Positions 26,471 to 35,695 are shown, numbered from the stretch's first letter. The stretch: 64,000 nt of DNA from LMUY01 sp964244585 (GCA_964244585.1 CAXTJM010000015.1:15728-79727), one strand, 5' to 3'. Made by a program: numbers and translations. The notes: generated from the letters alone by a model not told the origin.

Positions 26471-27928
26471 TCAGGCGCCGGCGTAGCCTTGTCCGACCAT
26501 GCCCTTGGGATCCATTACCTTGTCGTACGCCGCCGCATTCACGTCGCCCGAGGCGAGTGCGGCCTCCCGCAGGGTGCTGTCGTCCTTCATAGCCTTCTGC
26601 GCGATCTTCGCCGATTTCTCGTAGCCGATCGCCGGGCTGAGCGCCGTCACCAGCATCACGCTCTGGGCCACGTAGTGGGCGATGCGCTTCTCGTTCAGCG
26701 TCGTACCCTCGATCGAGAAGAGCCGGAACTTCTCGCAGCCGTCACCCAGGATACGGGCCGAGTGCAGGAAGTTGTTGATGATGATCGGCCGCATCGCGTT
26801 CAGCTCGAAGTTTCCCTGACTTCCGGCGAACGACACGGCGTTGTCCTCGCCCAACACCTGGATGGCGATCATCACCATCGCCTCGCACTGGGTCGGGTTG
26901 ACCTTTCCTGGCATGATGGACGACCCGGGCTCGTTTTGCGGCAGCAACAGCTCACCCAACCCACAGCGCGGCCCGGAGGCCAGCCAACGCATATCGTTGG
27001 CGATCTTCATCAGCGCCACGGCCAGGCCGCGCAGGGCGGCATTGGCCCGGACCATCGCATCCAGCGAGCCCTGCGCCATGAACTTGTTGGGCGCCGTCAC
27101 GAACGGCTTGCCGGTAAGCTCGGCGACCTTGGCGGCAACCTTCTCGCTGAACCCCTCGGGCGCGTTCAGCCCCGTGCCGACTGCGGTCCCGCCGACCGCC
27201 AGCGCCAGCAGGCCGCGGCGGCTGTCCGCGACCGCCTCGATGCACGCGCGAAGCTGCGCGGCGTAACCGGACCATTCCTGCCCGACCGTCAGCGGCACCG
27301 CGTCTTCCAGGTGCGTACGGCCGATTTTGACCACGTCCTTCCAGTCTTGCGCCTTGACCTCGATCTCTCTGGTCAGCGCCTCCAGCTGGGGAAGCAGCTT
27401 GGTATCGATCTCGGTCAGGGCAGCGATGTGCATCGCGGTCGGGAAGGTGTCGTTGCTCGACTGCCCCATGTTCACGTCGTCGTTCGGCGCCACCGGCTCC
27501 TGGCTGCCGAGCGTGCCGCCGAGCAATTGGATGCAGCGGTTCGAAATCACCTCGTTGACGTTCATGTTGCTCTGCGTGCCCGACCCGGTTTGCCAGACAT
27601 AGAGCGGGTAATGGTCATCGAGCTGGCCGGCGATCGTCTCGTCCGCCGCCCGCACGATGGCATCGGCCTTCCATTGCGCAAGCCGGCCTTCGGCCGCGTT
27701 CACCAGCGCGCAGGCCTTCTTGACGGTGCCGTAGGCGTGATACACCTCTTTGGGCATCTTGTCGTTGCCGATCGAGAAGTGGATCAGGCTGCGCTGGGTT
27801 TGCGCACCCCAGTAGCGGCCTGCCGGAACCTGGACGTCACCCATGCTGTCGAACTCGCGGCGGTTGCCCTCCGCCTCAAGGCCGATCGGCACGTCCTTCA
27901 TGGCGTGCCCATGCCCGAAGCCGAACAT
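26471..27928 (-). CDS. fumC: Class II fumarate hydratase
   Basis: 485 residues. Reaction: fumarate + water to L-malate. Seen: MGDVQVPAGRYWGAQTQRS at the start of the fold, GSGTQSNMN, NDDVNMGQSSND, GRTHLEDAVPLT and the fumarase/aspartase signature GSSIMPGKVNP. The first ATG (27926-27928) is two bases from the malic enzyme stop. A start at 27901 (MKDVPIGLEAEG) would give a more usual length and is an alternative. Together with the malic enzyme it routes fumarate to malate to pyruvate. Confidence 0.93.
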   Translation of the reverse strand: MFGFGHGHAMKDVPIGLEAEGNRREFDSMGDVQVPAGRYWGAQTQRSLIHFSIGNDKMPKEVYHAYGTVKKACALVNAAEGRLAQWKADAIVRAADETIAGQLDDHYPLYVWQTGSGTQSNMNVNEVISNRCIQLLGGTLGSQEPVAPNDDVNMGQSSNDTFPTAMHIAALTEIDTKLLPQLEALTREIEVKAQDWKDVVKIGRTHLEDAVPLTVGQEWSGYAAQLRACIEAVADSRRGLLALAVGGTAVGTGLNAPEGFSEKVAAKVAELTGKPFVTAPNKFMAQGSLDAMVRANAALRGLAVALMKIANDMRWLASGPRCGLGELLLPQNEPGSSIMPGKVNPTQCEAMVMIAIQVLGEDNAVSFAGSQGNFELNAMRPIIINNFLHSARILGDGCEKFRLFSIEGTTLNEKRIAHYVAQSVMLVTALSPAIGYEKSAKIAQKAMKDDSTLREAALASGDVNAAAYDKVMDPKGMVGQGYAGA

Positions 27929-27930
27929 GC

Positions 27931-29589
27931 TCAGGATTCCTGCCGGTCGTAGTCCGGCTTGTAGGTCATGGCCTCGATCCAGGCCCGGATGTCCTTGGGG
28001 CGCTCGACCGTCGCAAGATCCTGGTCGAAGATGTATTCGGCGACCCGGGTCGCCGTCGTGATCTCGATCTCCAGAATCTGCGATTGCTTGGGGAACAGCA
28101 TGCCCAGCGCGCGGTCGTCCTTGCTCACCTGGTCCGCACTGGCCTGGGCGGCCTCGATGAACATCTTGTCGGTGATGCGCTTGGGCCGGGTCGCGTAGAC
28201 GGCGAGGCCGATGGCGGGGAAGATGTAGAAGTTGTTGGCCTGCCCGGGGTGATAGGTCTTGCCGTTCACCGTCACGTCCGGGAACTGCACGCCGCATGCG
28301 ACCAGCGCCTTGCCGTCCGTCCAGGTATAGGCCTGCTCCGGCGTGCATTCCGCCTTGTCCGTCGGGTTCGACAGCGGGAAGATGATCGGCCGGTCGACGT
28401 TCTTGGCCATGGCCTTGACCACCGCCTCGGTGAACGCGCCGCCCGTAGTGGACACGCCGATCAGCACCGTGGGCTTGAACGCCTCCACCGCCGTCTTCAG
28501 GTCCTTGGTGGGCTCGGCCTTGCGAGCATAGACCTTCTGCGAGGGGCTGAGGTCGTCGCGGGACGGCTCGATCAGGCCGTGCACGTCGAACAGGGTGACC
28601 TGCCCTTGCGCGTCCTCCTTCTTGAGGCCTTCATCGACCATGGCCTCGACGATCATATTCGCGATGCCGATGCCGGCGGAGCCTGCGCCGAAGAAGAAGA
28701 TGCGCTGGTCCTTCAGCTTGGTGCCGCTGATCTGCAGTGCGGTGGTCAGCCCGGCGATGGTGACGGAGGCCGTTCCCTGGATGTCGTCGTTGTAGACCAG
28801 GTATTTGTCCTTGTAGCGGGCCAGCAGCCGGATCGCGTCCGTGCCCTTCCAGTCCTCGAAATGGACGCACACGCCGGGGAAAACCTCGTTGGCGGCGGTG
28901 ACGAACTCGTCGACCAGGCTGTCCAGATCGTCCTCGGAGGCGGGCGGGGCTTGGCGCAGACCGAGGTAGAGTGGGTCGGCGCGCATGGGTGCATTGGTGG
29001 TGCCGATGTCGAACAGCACAGGCAGCAGGCAGTCGGGCGGCACGGCGGCGCAGGCAGTATATAGTTGCAGCTTGCCGATCGGGATGCCCATGCCGTTGGT
29101 GCCGATGTCGCCCAGGCCCAGAATGCGGCCGCCGGAAGAGATGCAGATGAACCGGACATCCTGGTGTGGCCAGTTGCGCAGCACCTCGGCGATGCGGCCC
29201 TTCATGTCGCGGGTGATATACATCCCGCGGGCACGCCGATACAGGTGCCCGAAGGCGAGGCACGCGTCTGCGATGGTCGGGTCGTAGACGATCGGCACGA
29301 AACGCGCCGGGTCGGACATCAAGGTTTTGTAGAACAACGTCTCGTTGCGGTCGCAAAGGCCCATCAGGTACACGTAACGCTCAAGGTCGCTAGGCTTCTG
29401 GGCCAGGTGGCCCATCACGCGTTCGAGCTGCCGGTCGATCGTTTCCACTGCCGGCGGCAGCAGCCCTTCCAGGCCCTGTTCCTTGCGCTCGGCTTGGCTG
29501 AATGCCGTGCCCTTGCTCAGCACCGGATCGTCAAGCAATGCAACTCCGCTTACGCGAGCCTCATGGTATGTTTTCGCTAGCGTGTCCAT
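27931..29589 (-). CDS. maeA: NAD-type malic enzyme
   Basis: 552 residues, the size of the large NAD-dependent ScfA/MaeA-type malic enzymes. Reaction: malate + NAD+ to pyruvate + CO2 + NADH. Seen: MYITRDMKGRIAEVLRNWP, GGRILGLGDIGTNGMGIPIGK, HFEDWKGTDAI, YNDDIQGTASV (metal and substrate site) and the dinucleotide motif FFGAGSAGIGIA. AAGGA lies eight bases before the ATG. It is the first gene of the thirteen-gene minus-strand array that ends at 15124. The cofactor assignment is by family only. Confidence 0.93.
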   Translation of the reverse strand: MDTLAKTYHEARVSGVALLDDPVLSKGTAFSQAERKEQGLEGLLPPAVETIDRQLERVMGHLAQKPSDLERYVYLMGLCDRNETLFYKTLMSDPARFVPIVYDPTIADACLAFGHLYRRARGMYITRDMKGRIAEVLRNWPHQDVRFICISSGGRILGLGDIGTNGMGIPIGKLQLYTACAAVPPDCLLPVLFDIGTTNAPMRADPLYLGLRQAPPASEDDLDSLVDEFVTAANEVFPGVCVHFEDWKGTDAIRLLARYKDKYLVYNDDIQGTASVTIAGLTTALQISGTKLKDQRIFFFGAGSAGIGIANMIVEAMVDEGLKKEDAQGQVTLFDVHGLIEPSRDDLSPSQKVYARKAEPTKDLKTAVEAFKPTVLIGVSTTGGAFTEAVVKAMAKNVDRPIIFPLSNPTDKAECTPEQAYTWTDGKALVACGVQFPDVTVNGKTYHPGQANNFYIFPAIGLAVYATRPKRITDKMFIEAAQASADQVSKDDRALGMLFPKQSQILEIEITTATRVAEYIFDQDLATVERPKDIRAWIEAMTYKPDYDRQES

Positions 29590-30074
29590 CTGAAGTCCTT
29601 AGGAAATGATTATTGTGGGTAACGTGGATCGATTAGTTTTGGTTGCGGCAGGGCACGTCCATCAGCCAACTATATTAACGAGCATGACGGTACTGAGGCA
29701 CTGAATAACCACCGTCTTATTTTGCGAATGGCTATGCAGATACGCACGATCGGTGGTGAACCTGATTGCACCGATGATCCACGGTGAGGACCTTTCCCCG
29801 TCACAGCTAAGATGGATCGTCCAACGCGGATCGTGATGGTGAGCAATCGTTCCCGAACCAGCTGCGGTTACCAGTTTAAAGTTGCCGCTACCCATCCTAG
29901 CGGTTCTGGCCTTACCCATCAGGCGTTCCTGTCGATCGGCGTGCACGAGGGAGGCACCGACGGATTTACTGTAAAACGCGCTCTTGCCGACATTGCTCCA
30001 GGCCCGCACAGACGCAGCTCCCACGCAGCCGGTTCCACCTTTGTCACATCCATGAAAGCCATCCATCACGCATT
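29590..30074. promoter_or_regulatory. 485-base upstream region of the malic enzyme array
   Basis: This non-coding stretch is noticeably richer in A/T than its neighbours and should hold the promoter of the minus-strand array. An A/T-rich TTAATATAG (on the minus strand, near 29670) is a possible -10 region. A 150-codon open frame on the minus strand (29662-30114) has no recognisable domain, overlaps the end of the next gene and is not accepted. No clear regulator palindrome was found. Confidence 0.45.
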
Positions 30075-31235
30075 TCACCCGGGACGGGCCTGGCTGAGAT
30101 AGGCTTGGCTCCATTCCTGGCTGAAGTGAGCCAAGTCCCTTGCCGGCCCCAACCGCTGTGCCTCGTAGTCGTTCAAGGCGGCGTCCGCGTTTCGATGTCC
30201 GCGGACCACCCTTCCCAACGCTTCAGCGTCAGCCAGACCGGTCAGCAATCCGGCTCCAGTCGCGGGCGCCGCCAGGTGGGCAGCGTCGCCCACGAGAACG
30301 ACACGACCGCGGGTCAACCGGGTCGGTGCATATTCAGCAATCGGCGTCGCAAAGACCAAATTCGATGCGAAGCTGTGCTGGATCGCGGTCGCCAATGGTG
30401 CGGGCCATAGCTGACCGGCCAGCTCCTTTAGGCGAGACGTGAGACTTCGGCTCAATCCGTCCGGCCGCAGGCTGCGATGGACGGTGTCGGCGCGAACGCA
30501 GCCCGCCGCCTCGAACATGGCGGTCATGTCGGGATCGTACCAGGCCCAGTTGATCGAGCGCGTTCCCGGCACCACCCCGGAGTCAGGCCCGGGGATCAAA
30601 TAGGAGACAAGCCGATATCGTCCACCAGCCCAAATCGAGCTTGGTCGTTCCGAAAACGCGTTTCGCACGTCTTGCGTCAGTGCGGCCTCATCGATCATTC
30701 CGCGCCAAATCCCGTAACCGGCGTAGCGGGCGTCCGTGTGATCCGGCGCTACAAACCGACGGGCCATGCTGCCCCGACCATCGGCGCCGACGATCAAGTC
30801 GGCTTCGAAGCTTGCCTCACCTGTCGTGGCCGTCGCCGAGTCCGGATCCGATCGCACACGCGTGACCGTTTGGCCGGCGAGGATCCTTATTCCCGGCTGC
30901 TCATGCGCGACGCCAAGCAACCAGCGATAGACCGCCATCCAGCGGGTACTGTCCCGTCCCGCTTGAACCACAGGCAGCGCCAATCGCCCTTCACCGCCGA
31001 ACGCGGAAACGCCGGTCAATGCGGATAATTGGTGGCGGTCGATGCCCAGCCCGGTTCCCTCCGAGAACCGAAGGCTCCGTTCCAGCACGGTCACGCTCAT
31101 CTTCTCGCGCGCAAGCCGGATCGCCGTCGCGAGTCCGACGAGTGACCCGCCGACCACGACCATACGCTCAAAAGGTCGGCTGGACTGCATTTCGTTTGAT
31201 GCCGTGCCCTCAAACTGCTTCATGGTCGGCTGCAT
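30075..31235 (-). CDS. FAD-dependent aromatic hydroxylase-type monooxygenase
   Basis: About 386 residues. The three flavoprotein hydroxylase motifs are present: an N-terminal dinucleotide fold (VVVGGSLVGLATAIRLA), the DG motif (LIVGADGRGSMARR) and the GD motif (RVVLVGDAAHLAAPATGAG). The family uses NAD(P)H and oxygen to hydroxylate aromatic rings. ATG 31235 (MQPTMKQF) was chosen since GGAGG precedes it; 31223 is also possible. It is third in a short minus-strand operon starting from the divergent, operator-bearing region near 31.9 kb. Substrate unknown. Confidence 0.84.
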   Translation of the reverse strand: MQPTMKQFEGTASNEMQSSRPFERMVVVGGSLVGLATAIRLAREKMSVTVLERSLRFSEGTGLGIDRHQLSALTGVSAFGGEGRLALPVVQAGRDSTRWMAVYRWLLGVAHEQPGIRILAGQTVTRVRSDPDSATATTGEASFEADLIVGADGRGSMARRFVAPDHTDARYAGYGIWRGMIDEAALTQDVRNAFSERPSSIWAGGRYRLVSYLIPGPDSGVVPGTRSINWAWYDPDMTAMFEAAGCVRADTVHRSLRPDGLSRSLTSRLKELAGQLWPAPLATAIQHSFASNLVFATPIAEYAPTRLTRGRVVLVGDAAHLAAPATGAGLLTGLADAEALGRVVRGHRNADAALNDYEAQRLGPARDLAHFSQEWSQAYLSQARPG

Positions 31236-31269
31236 GCGGCGCTGCCGCCTCCCGCGCCTGCCAGTCGTG

Positions 31270-31572
31270 TCATGGGGTGAGGTCGCCTGCTTCGGCGATC
31301 GTAAGCTCGTTCTCAGCAGCACCATTTCGTCGAAACGACGCGGCTTCCTGGTATTCTGCCGAATTAAAATAGCGCCTCGCCGCGTCCATCGGACTGAATT
31401 CGATGATGACGAAGCGCTCGAATTGATCGGAGCCTTCAAGGGTCTCGTGAGCAGCGCCGCGGCTGATCACCTTACCACCAAATTGGTCCATAATCGCGGG
31501 AACACGGTCGGTATAAAGCTTGTACGTGGCGGCGTCGGAAATCTTCGCGCGGGCGATCCAGTTGCTGGGCAT
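31270..31572 (-). CDS. DUF1330 family protein
   Basis: 100 residues with the ferredoxin-like alpha+beta pattern of DUF1330: YKLYTDRVPAIMDQFGGKVISRGAA, then FERFVIIEFSPMDAARRYFNSAEYQEA. DUF1330 proteins resemble dimeric alpha/beta-barrel monooxygenases and often accompany catabolic genes; biochemical function is mostly unknown. It lies 11 bases after the preceding small gene and 34 bases before the FAD monooxygenase, so it is probably co-transcribed with both. Confidence 0.85.
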   Translation of the reverse strand: MPSNWIARAKISDAATYKLYTDRVPAIMDQFGGKVISRGAAHETLEGSDQFERFVIIEFSPMDAARRYFNSAEYQEAASFRRNGAAENELTIAEAGDLTP

Positions 31573-31583
31573 GGCTGGTCGTC

Positions 31584-31865
31584 CTACTCACCTGTAGGAG
31601 CGGCGGAACGGCTGCGCGCTGCATCGGTCACGATCGAGGCCCTGTGCGGAACCGGCCGCTGCCGCGAGTCTATCCGGAATGCCTCGTGCTCCTGGCTGAC
31701 GACGGTCTCGAGTTCGTCATCCATGATGGTCACGAACTCATGGACCAACGTTCCGGGCGCGGGATCGGTCGTTTGACATGCCATAAGGTTCTCCAAGCTG
31801 TTTGCGTCGCCACGGAAGTTGGGCGCGTCCGGATCGCGCAGAGGGTCGGTCAGGCACGTCATCCC
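31584..31865 (-). CDS. Small hypothetical protein
   Basis: 93 residues from ATG 31863-31865 (MTCLTDPLRDPDAPNFRGDANSLENL...). No family recognised. It contains an acidic central stretch (EFVTIMDDELETVV) and an Arg/Ala-rich tail. Support comes from position: it begins 10 bases from an operator-like palindrome and is spaced 11 bases before DUF1330. A longer in-frame start at 32009 would overlap the divergent gene and the operators, so it was rejected. Confidence 0.5.
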   Translation of the reverse strand, partial: GMTCLTDPLRDPDAPNFRGDANSLENLMACQTTDPAPGTLVHEFVTIMDDELETVVSQEHEAFRIDSRQRPVPHRASIVTDAARSRSAAPTGE

Positions 31866-31874
31866 TACCCTTAG

Positions 31875-31896
31875 AAGGGAAGTGGCCGCTTCCTTA
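31875..31896. promoter_or_regulatory. TetR-type operator, copy 1 (weaker)
   Basis: AAGGGAAGT-N4-GCTTCCTTA. The right arm matches the consensus arm TTAGGAAGC (reversed) at 8 of 9 positions and the left arm at 5 of 9, with the same 9-4-9 spacing as the other three copies. It lies 10 bases upstream of the minus-strand start at 31865. It was identified by comparison with copies near the tetR gene at 36804. Confidence 0.55.
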
Positions 31897-31941
31897 TCAA
31901 GCGTCTCTGCATCACTGCTCCGTGTTGGATGCACGACTTGT

Positions 31942-31963
31942 TTAGGAAGCGGTTGCTTTCTAA
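31942..31963. promoter_or_regulatory. TetR-type operator, copy 2 (best copy)
   Basis: TTAGGAAGC-N4-GCTTTCTAA, an inverted repeat with one mismatch in nine. It ends 9 bases before the ATG at 31973, in the divergent promoter serving the minus-strand monooxygenase operon and the plus-strand beta-propeller operon. A bound regulator here would block or recruit transcription in both directions. Confidence 0.68.
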
Positions 31964-31972
31964 CTTCACTGA

Positions 31973-32974
31973 ATGACGAAATCCTCCGACTTGTCCGATA
32001 TCGATCCATCGCATTTGCCCTTATCCTTGGATCCGAACTTCATAACCGGGCAGGACGGCGTGATCACGGTGGACAAGATCGCCAACAAGATCCTGTTCCT
32101 TGACCCTTTGACGTACGATACCGTGCTAACCCTCGGGGGCTTCGCCCCGCGGGTGCATGAAGTGGCTGTCTCGCCGGACCGCAAGACGGCGTTCGTCCCG
32201 ATCTACGGCGACGGCAAGCACGGCGACAATCCCAACCCCGGGCACCTCATCGCCGTGTTCGACCTGCAAGCCCGGCTCCATGTCGGCGACATCAGCACGG
32301 CCCCCTACGTCGCGCCGCATGGACTGCGTTGGGGTCCGGAAGGTCAGCTCTACTGCGTCTGTGAGAATAGCGGCGTCGTGCTCGAGCTGGATGCGGCGTC
32401 GTGGGATATCCGCCACGTCATCGAAGTCGGGTCCAACAAGGCGCACCGCATGGAGGTGCTGCCGGACGGGAGCAAGCTCTATACCGAGAACGAGGAGGAC
32501 GCCTCCGTCTCGGTCATCGATCTCAGACGCCGCAAGCGCATCGGCAAGATCGACACCCCCGGCGCGCTCGCCGGGATCGGGCTGTCCCCCGACGGCAAGA
32601 CGGTGATCCTGGTGGACGCGACGAAGCCGCAGATCTTCGTTGTGGACACTGCCACCGATACCATCACGCGAACCGTCGAACTGCGCGGGCACGCAGAGCC
32701 GGCGCAAATCGCGCGCTACAGCCCGGACGGCAAGTATCTGGTGATCACAAGCTTTGAGGAACCCTTGGCCACCATCCTCGATCCGGCGCTGGAGACGCAG
32801 CGCCTGGTCCGCCTGGGCCAGGGTCCGATGAACATGGCGTTCCACGCCGACGGGCGAACGGTCCTGATCGCGAACCAAGGCGACGGCACGATCTGCGTCA
32901 TCGATATGGTGTCGGCCAACGTCCTCCGCTCCGTGCCGGTGGGTCAGGGCGTCGAGACGTTGTCGTTCTTTTGA
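31973..32974 (+). CDS. YVTN-type beta-propeller repeat protein
   Basis: 333 residues made of about seven 40-residue beta-propeller blades, with recurrent S/YSPDGK motifs (AVSPDRKTAFV, GLSPDGKTVIL, RYSPDGKYLVI, AFHADGRTVLI) each followed by a D-x-x-T-x-x-V strand. Such propellers can be lactonases, quinoprotein relatives or binding scaffolds. No signal peptide is seen, so a cytoplasmic location is likely, unlike many YVTN proteins. It is the first gene of a long plus-strand run and lies directly under operator copy 2. Confidence 0.82.
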   Translation: MTKSSDLSDIDPSHLPLSLDPNFITGQDGVITVDKIANKILFLDPLTYDTVLTLGGFAPRVHEVAVSPDRKTAFVPIYGDGKHGDNPNPGHLIAVFDLQARLHVGDISTAPYVAPHGLRWGPEGQLYCVCENSGVVLELDAASWDIRHVIEVGSNKAHRMEVLPDGSKLYTENEEDASVSVIDLRRRKRIGKIDTPGALAGIGLSPDGKTVILVDATKPQIFVVDTATDTITRTVELRGHAEPAQIARYSPDGKYLVITSFEEPLATILDPALETQRLVRLGQGPMNMAFHADGRTVLIANQGDGTICVIDMVSANVLRSVPVGQGVETLSFF

Positions 32975-32986
32975 GGGGTCGCGATC

Positions 32987-33985
32987 ATGCCTGACTGGAC
33001 CCACCGCGCTGTTACGCGGACCTTCGACGTCCCGGGATTCCGCTGCGATAGCGGCGAGCGCACCGACCTGCGGCTCCATTGCCGGATGCTCGGGGACCTG
33101 GCGCCGAATGGCGGCAACGCGGTGCTCATGCTCCACGGCACCGTCGGGAACGGCAAGCAGTTCCTGCAACCGGACACAGCCGACGCGCTGTTCGGCCGCG
33201 GCCAGCCGCTAGATATCACCAAGTACTGCATCGTCCTGCCGGACGCCATCGGCCACGGCTTGTCGAGCAAGCCGAGCGACGGCCTGGGCACTGCCTTCCC
33301 GCGCTACGGCTACGGCGATATGGTGCGGGCGCAACACCTGGTCGTGCAGCATCTCGGCCTGGAGCGTCTCCGCCTGGTGTTGGGGACGAGCATGGGTGGG
33401 ATGCACACGTGGATGTGGGGGCAGGCCTATCCCACGCTGATGGACGCCCTGATGCCGGTCGCCAGCCTGCCGGAGCGGGTGACCGGGCGGAACCTGCTGA
33501 TGCGCCGCATCATGCTGGCGCTGCTCCGGCCCGATGGCGGCGGGTTGGGTCACGCGGGCTTGGGTCCGGCCTGGAACCTGTTCAAGTTGCTGGTCGACAG
33601 CCCGGTCCGCTTGTCCGAGCAGCTCGAGGATACCGCCGCCGCCGATGCGCACGTCCGCGAAATCGCCGCAGAGGCAATGGAGGCAGAGGACGTCGACAAC
33701 GTGATCTGGGAGCTCGAGGCGTCGCGCGACTACGACCCGGCGCCCGGGCTTGGCCGGATCACGGCGCCGCTGCTGGCCGTCAACTTCGCCGATGACGAGA
33801 TCAACCCTGCCGCGCTGGGCGTACTGGCGCGCGCCATCACAAAGGTTTCCCGGGGCCGTGCCGTCACGCTCCCGGCTGGACCGGAAACACGCGGTCATCA
33901 AACGCTTCAGGTCGCGCGGTTGTGGGCCCATTGCGTGGCCGAACTTCTGGATGCGACGGCGCAAGCGGACGCGGTTACGTCATGA
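32987..33985 (+). CDS. MetX-like alpha/beta hydrolase or acyltransferase
   Basis: 332 residues. The fold resembles homoserine O-acetyltransferase: MLHGTVGNGKQFL, LPDAIGHGLSSKPSDG and the nucleophile elbow GTSMGGMHTW (S135), with a C-terminal histidine in ETRGHQTLQ. The context (no methionine genes) argues for an esterase, lactonase or C-C hydrolase in a catabolic pathway rather than amino-acid synthesis. Its stop overlaps the ATG of the following isomerase gene as ATGA. Confidence 0.83.
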   Translation: MPDWTHRAVTRTFDVPGFRCDSGERTDLRLHCRMLGDLAPNGGNAVLMLHGTVGNGKQFLQPDTADALFGRGQPLDITKYCIVLPDAIGHGLSSKPSDGLGTAFPRYGYGDMVRAQHLVVQHLGLERLRLVLGTSMGGMHTWMWGQAYPTLMDALMPVASLPERVTGRNLLMRRIMLALLRPDGGGLGHAGLGPAWNLFKLLVDSPVRLSEQLEDTAAADAHVREIAAEAMEAEDVDNVIWELEASRDYDPAPGLGRITAPLLAVNFADDEINPAALGVLARAITKVSRGRAVTLPAGPETRGHQTLQVARLWAHCVAELLDATAQADAVTS

Positions 33986-34899
33986 GGATGGGTGTCAACA
34001 CCTACCTGTGGACCAACGCCTTTGCCCTGGGCGATATCGGCCTGATCGAGCATGTGAAGACCCTGGGCGCCGACGGGATCGAGTTCGCCCGCTCGGGCTT
34101 CGACGGCTTCCCCGCCGAAGCCGTCCGGGCCGAGCTGGAGCGGCTGGGCATGGGGTGCACCCTCTGCACCTCCCCGCCTGACGCCGAGCTGGGCATCATC
34201 CACCCATCGGCGAAGGCCCGCGCCGACGGAATACGTTTCCTGCGGCAGGCCGTCGCGGTCGCGGAGCGCATCGGGGCCGAGACGATCGTCGGCCTGCTCT
34301 ACGCGAAGGTCGGCTGGTTCACCGGTCAGCGGCGCACGCGGCAGGAATGGGACTGGGCCGTGTCCGCCTTCCAGGCGCTGCGGCCGGATCTGGAGCGAGC
34401 GGGGGTGACGCTCGCCATCGAACCCGTCAACCGGTGGGAGACGTTTTTCCTCAACACCGCGGCGGACGGGGCGGCTCTCTGCGACTCGATTGACGATCCG
34501 AGGATTGGTTTGCTGCTCGACACTTCGCACATGGCCATCGAGGAGAAGAGCCAATCGGCGGCCGTGCGTTCGGCCGCGCGGCACCTGCGCCACGTGCACG
34601 TGGCCGAAACCGACCGCGGCACCCCCGGCACGGGCCAGACGGACTGGACTGGACTGTTCCAGGCCCTGCATGACGTGGCATTCGATGGCTGGTGCGTGAT
34701 CGAGAGCTTCGCCTGGAACAAGCCGGAGATCGCGGCCGCGACCCGCTGCTGGCGCGACCTGGCCTCGTCGCCGGAGACGCTGGTCAAAGACGGGTTGGCG
34801 TTCCTGCGCGAGGCGAACAAGGCCGTGGCCGGCCGTGGCAACGCCGGGCCACCCGGCTGCACGCGCGACATCTTCGAGGAGACAGAGAACCATGGCTGA
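33982..34899 (+). CDS. Sugar phosphate isomerase/epimerase-like TIM barrel
   Basis: 305 residues of the xylose-isomerase-like TIM-barrel superfamily. The four metal ligands are recognisable: Glu in AIEPVNRWE, Asp/His in LLDTSHM, His in HVHVAE and Glu in VIESF. Relatives include hydroxypyruvate isomerases, tagatose epimerases and dehydroshikimate dehydratases, so substrate is open. The start at 33982 (MRMGVNTYLW) gives an ATGA overlap with the hydrolase gene, supporting coupling. Confidence 0.85.
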   Translation: MRMGVNTYLWTNAFALGDIGLIEHVKTLGADGIEFARSGFDGFPAEAVRAELERLGMGCTLCTSPPDAELGIIHPSAKARADGIRFLRQAVAVAERIGAETIVGLLYAKVGWFTGQRRTRQEWDWAVSAFQALRPDLERAGVTLAIEPVNRWETFFLNTAADGAALCDSIDDPRIGLLLDTSHMAIEEKSQSAAVRSAARHLRHVHVAETDRGTPGTGQTDWTGLFQALHDVAFDGWCVIESFAWNKPEIAAATRCWRDLASSPETLVKDGLAFLREANKAVAGRGNAGPPGCTRDIFEETENHG

Positions 34900-35656
34900 C
34901 TTCACTGGCAAGACCGTGATCGTGACCGGAGCAGGCAGCGGAATGGGCGCCGCGACGGTCAGCCGCTTCGTGCGCGATGGTGCGTCGGTCGTCCTGGCCG
35001 GGCGCCGCGCCGACAAGCTGGCCACGGCGGCGGCCGGGCTGCCGCAGGAGCGCGTGTTTCTGCAGCCGACGGACGTTACCGACGAGGCGGCGTGCGCGGC
35101 CCTGGTCGCGGCGGCCGTGGCGCGCTTCGGTCGCCTGGATGTCCTCGTCAACAATGCCGGAACGGCCCTGTTCGGCGGCTTCATGGACACGCCGACCGAC
35201 GCCTGGCGCGCCCTGATGGCGACCAATTTCGAGGGCGTCATCCACTGCACCCGATCCGCCCTGCCGCATCTGCTGGCAAGCCGCGGCAATATCGTCAACG
35301 TCTCTTCCGTCTCCGGTCTCGGCGGCGATTGGGGCCTGAGCTTCTACGATGCGTCCAAGGCGGCGGTGACGAACCTGACCCGGGCGCTAGCCCTGGAGTT
35401 CGGCGCACGAGGCGTGCGGGTCAACGCGGTGAACCCGAGCCTGACCACCACCGACATGGCCGGTGGCATCATGGGCAATCCCGAGATGATGGCGAAATTC
35501 GCCGATCGTATCCCGCTCGGCCGCGCCGCCGACCCGGCGGAAATCGCCGACGTGATCGCATTCCTGGCAAGCGACGACGCCCGCTTCGTGACCGGGGTGA
35601 ACCTTCCTGTTGATGGTGGCCTGACCGCGTCCAACGGGCAACCCCGCCAAGCTTGA
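34892..35656 (+). CDS. Short-chain dehydrogenase/reductase (classical SDR)
   Basis: 254 residues from ATG 34892, overlapping the isomerase gene by eight bases. Cofactor motif TGAGSGMG (12-19), NNAG (87-90), catalytic S139, Y152 and K156 (FYDASK). It probably oxidises or reduces a hydroxyl or keto group on a pathway intermediate. The D-V-T after strand 3 and the ARG-R-rich strand 2 region (LAGRRADKL) hint at NADP(H), but this is not certain. Confidence 0.9.
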   Translation: MADFTGKTVIVTGAGSGMGAATVSRFVRDGASVVLAGRRADKLATAAAGLPQERVFLQPTDVTDEAACAALVAAAVARFGRLDVLVNNAGTALFGGFMDTPTDAWRALMATNFEGVIHCTRSALPHLLASRGNIVNVSSVSGLGGDWGLSFYDASKAAVTNLTRALALEFGARGVRVNAVNPSLTTTDMAGGIMGNPEMMAKFADRIPLGRAADPAEIADVIAFLASDDARFVTGVNLPVDGGLTASNGQPRQA

Positions 35657-35695
35657 GGTGGCAAAACCAATTAGCGCGTTGTAGGAGTAAAAAGC

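Noticed and set aside
24874..26592. 572-codon plus-strand open frame
   Set aside because: Exact antisense of the poxB gene, rich in His/Arg/Gln with no domain.
29662..30114. 150-codon minus-strand open frame upstream of the malic enzyme
   Set aside because: No recognisable family, overlaps the monooxygenase 3' end and occupies the likely promoter region.
32157..32606. Alternative frames within the beta-propeller gene
   Set aside because: Shadow frames of a gene with clear repeated propeller motifs.
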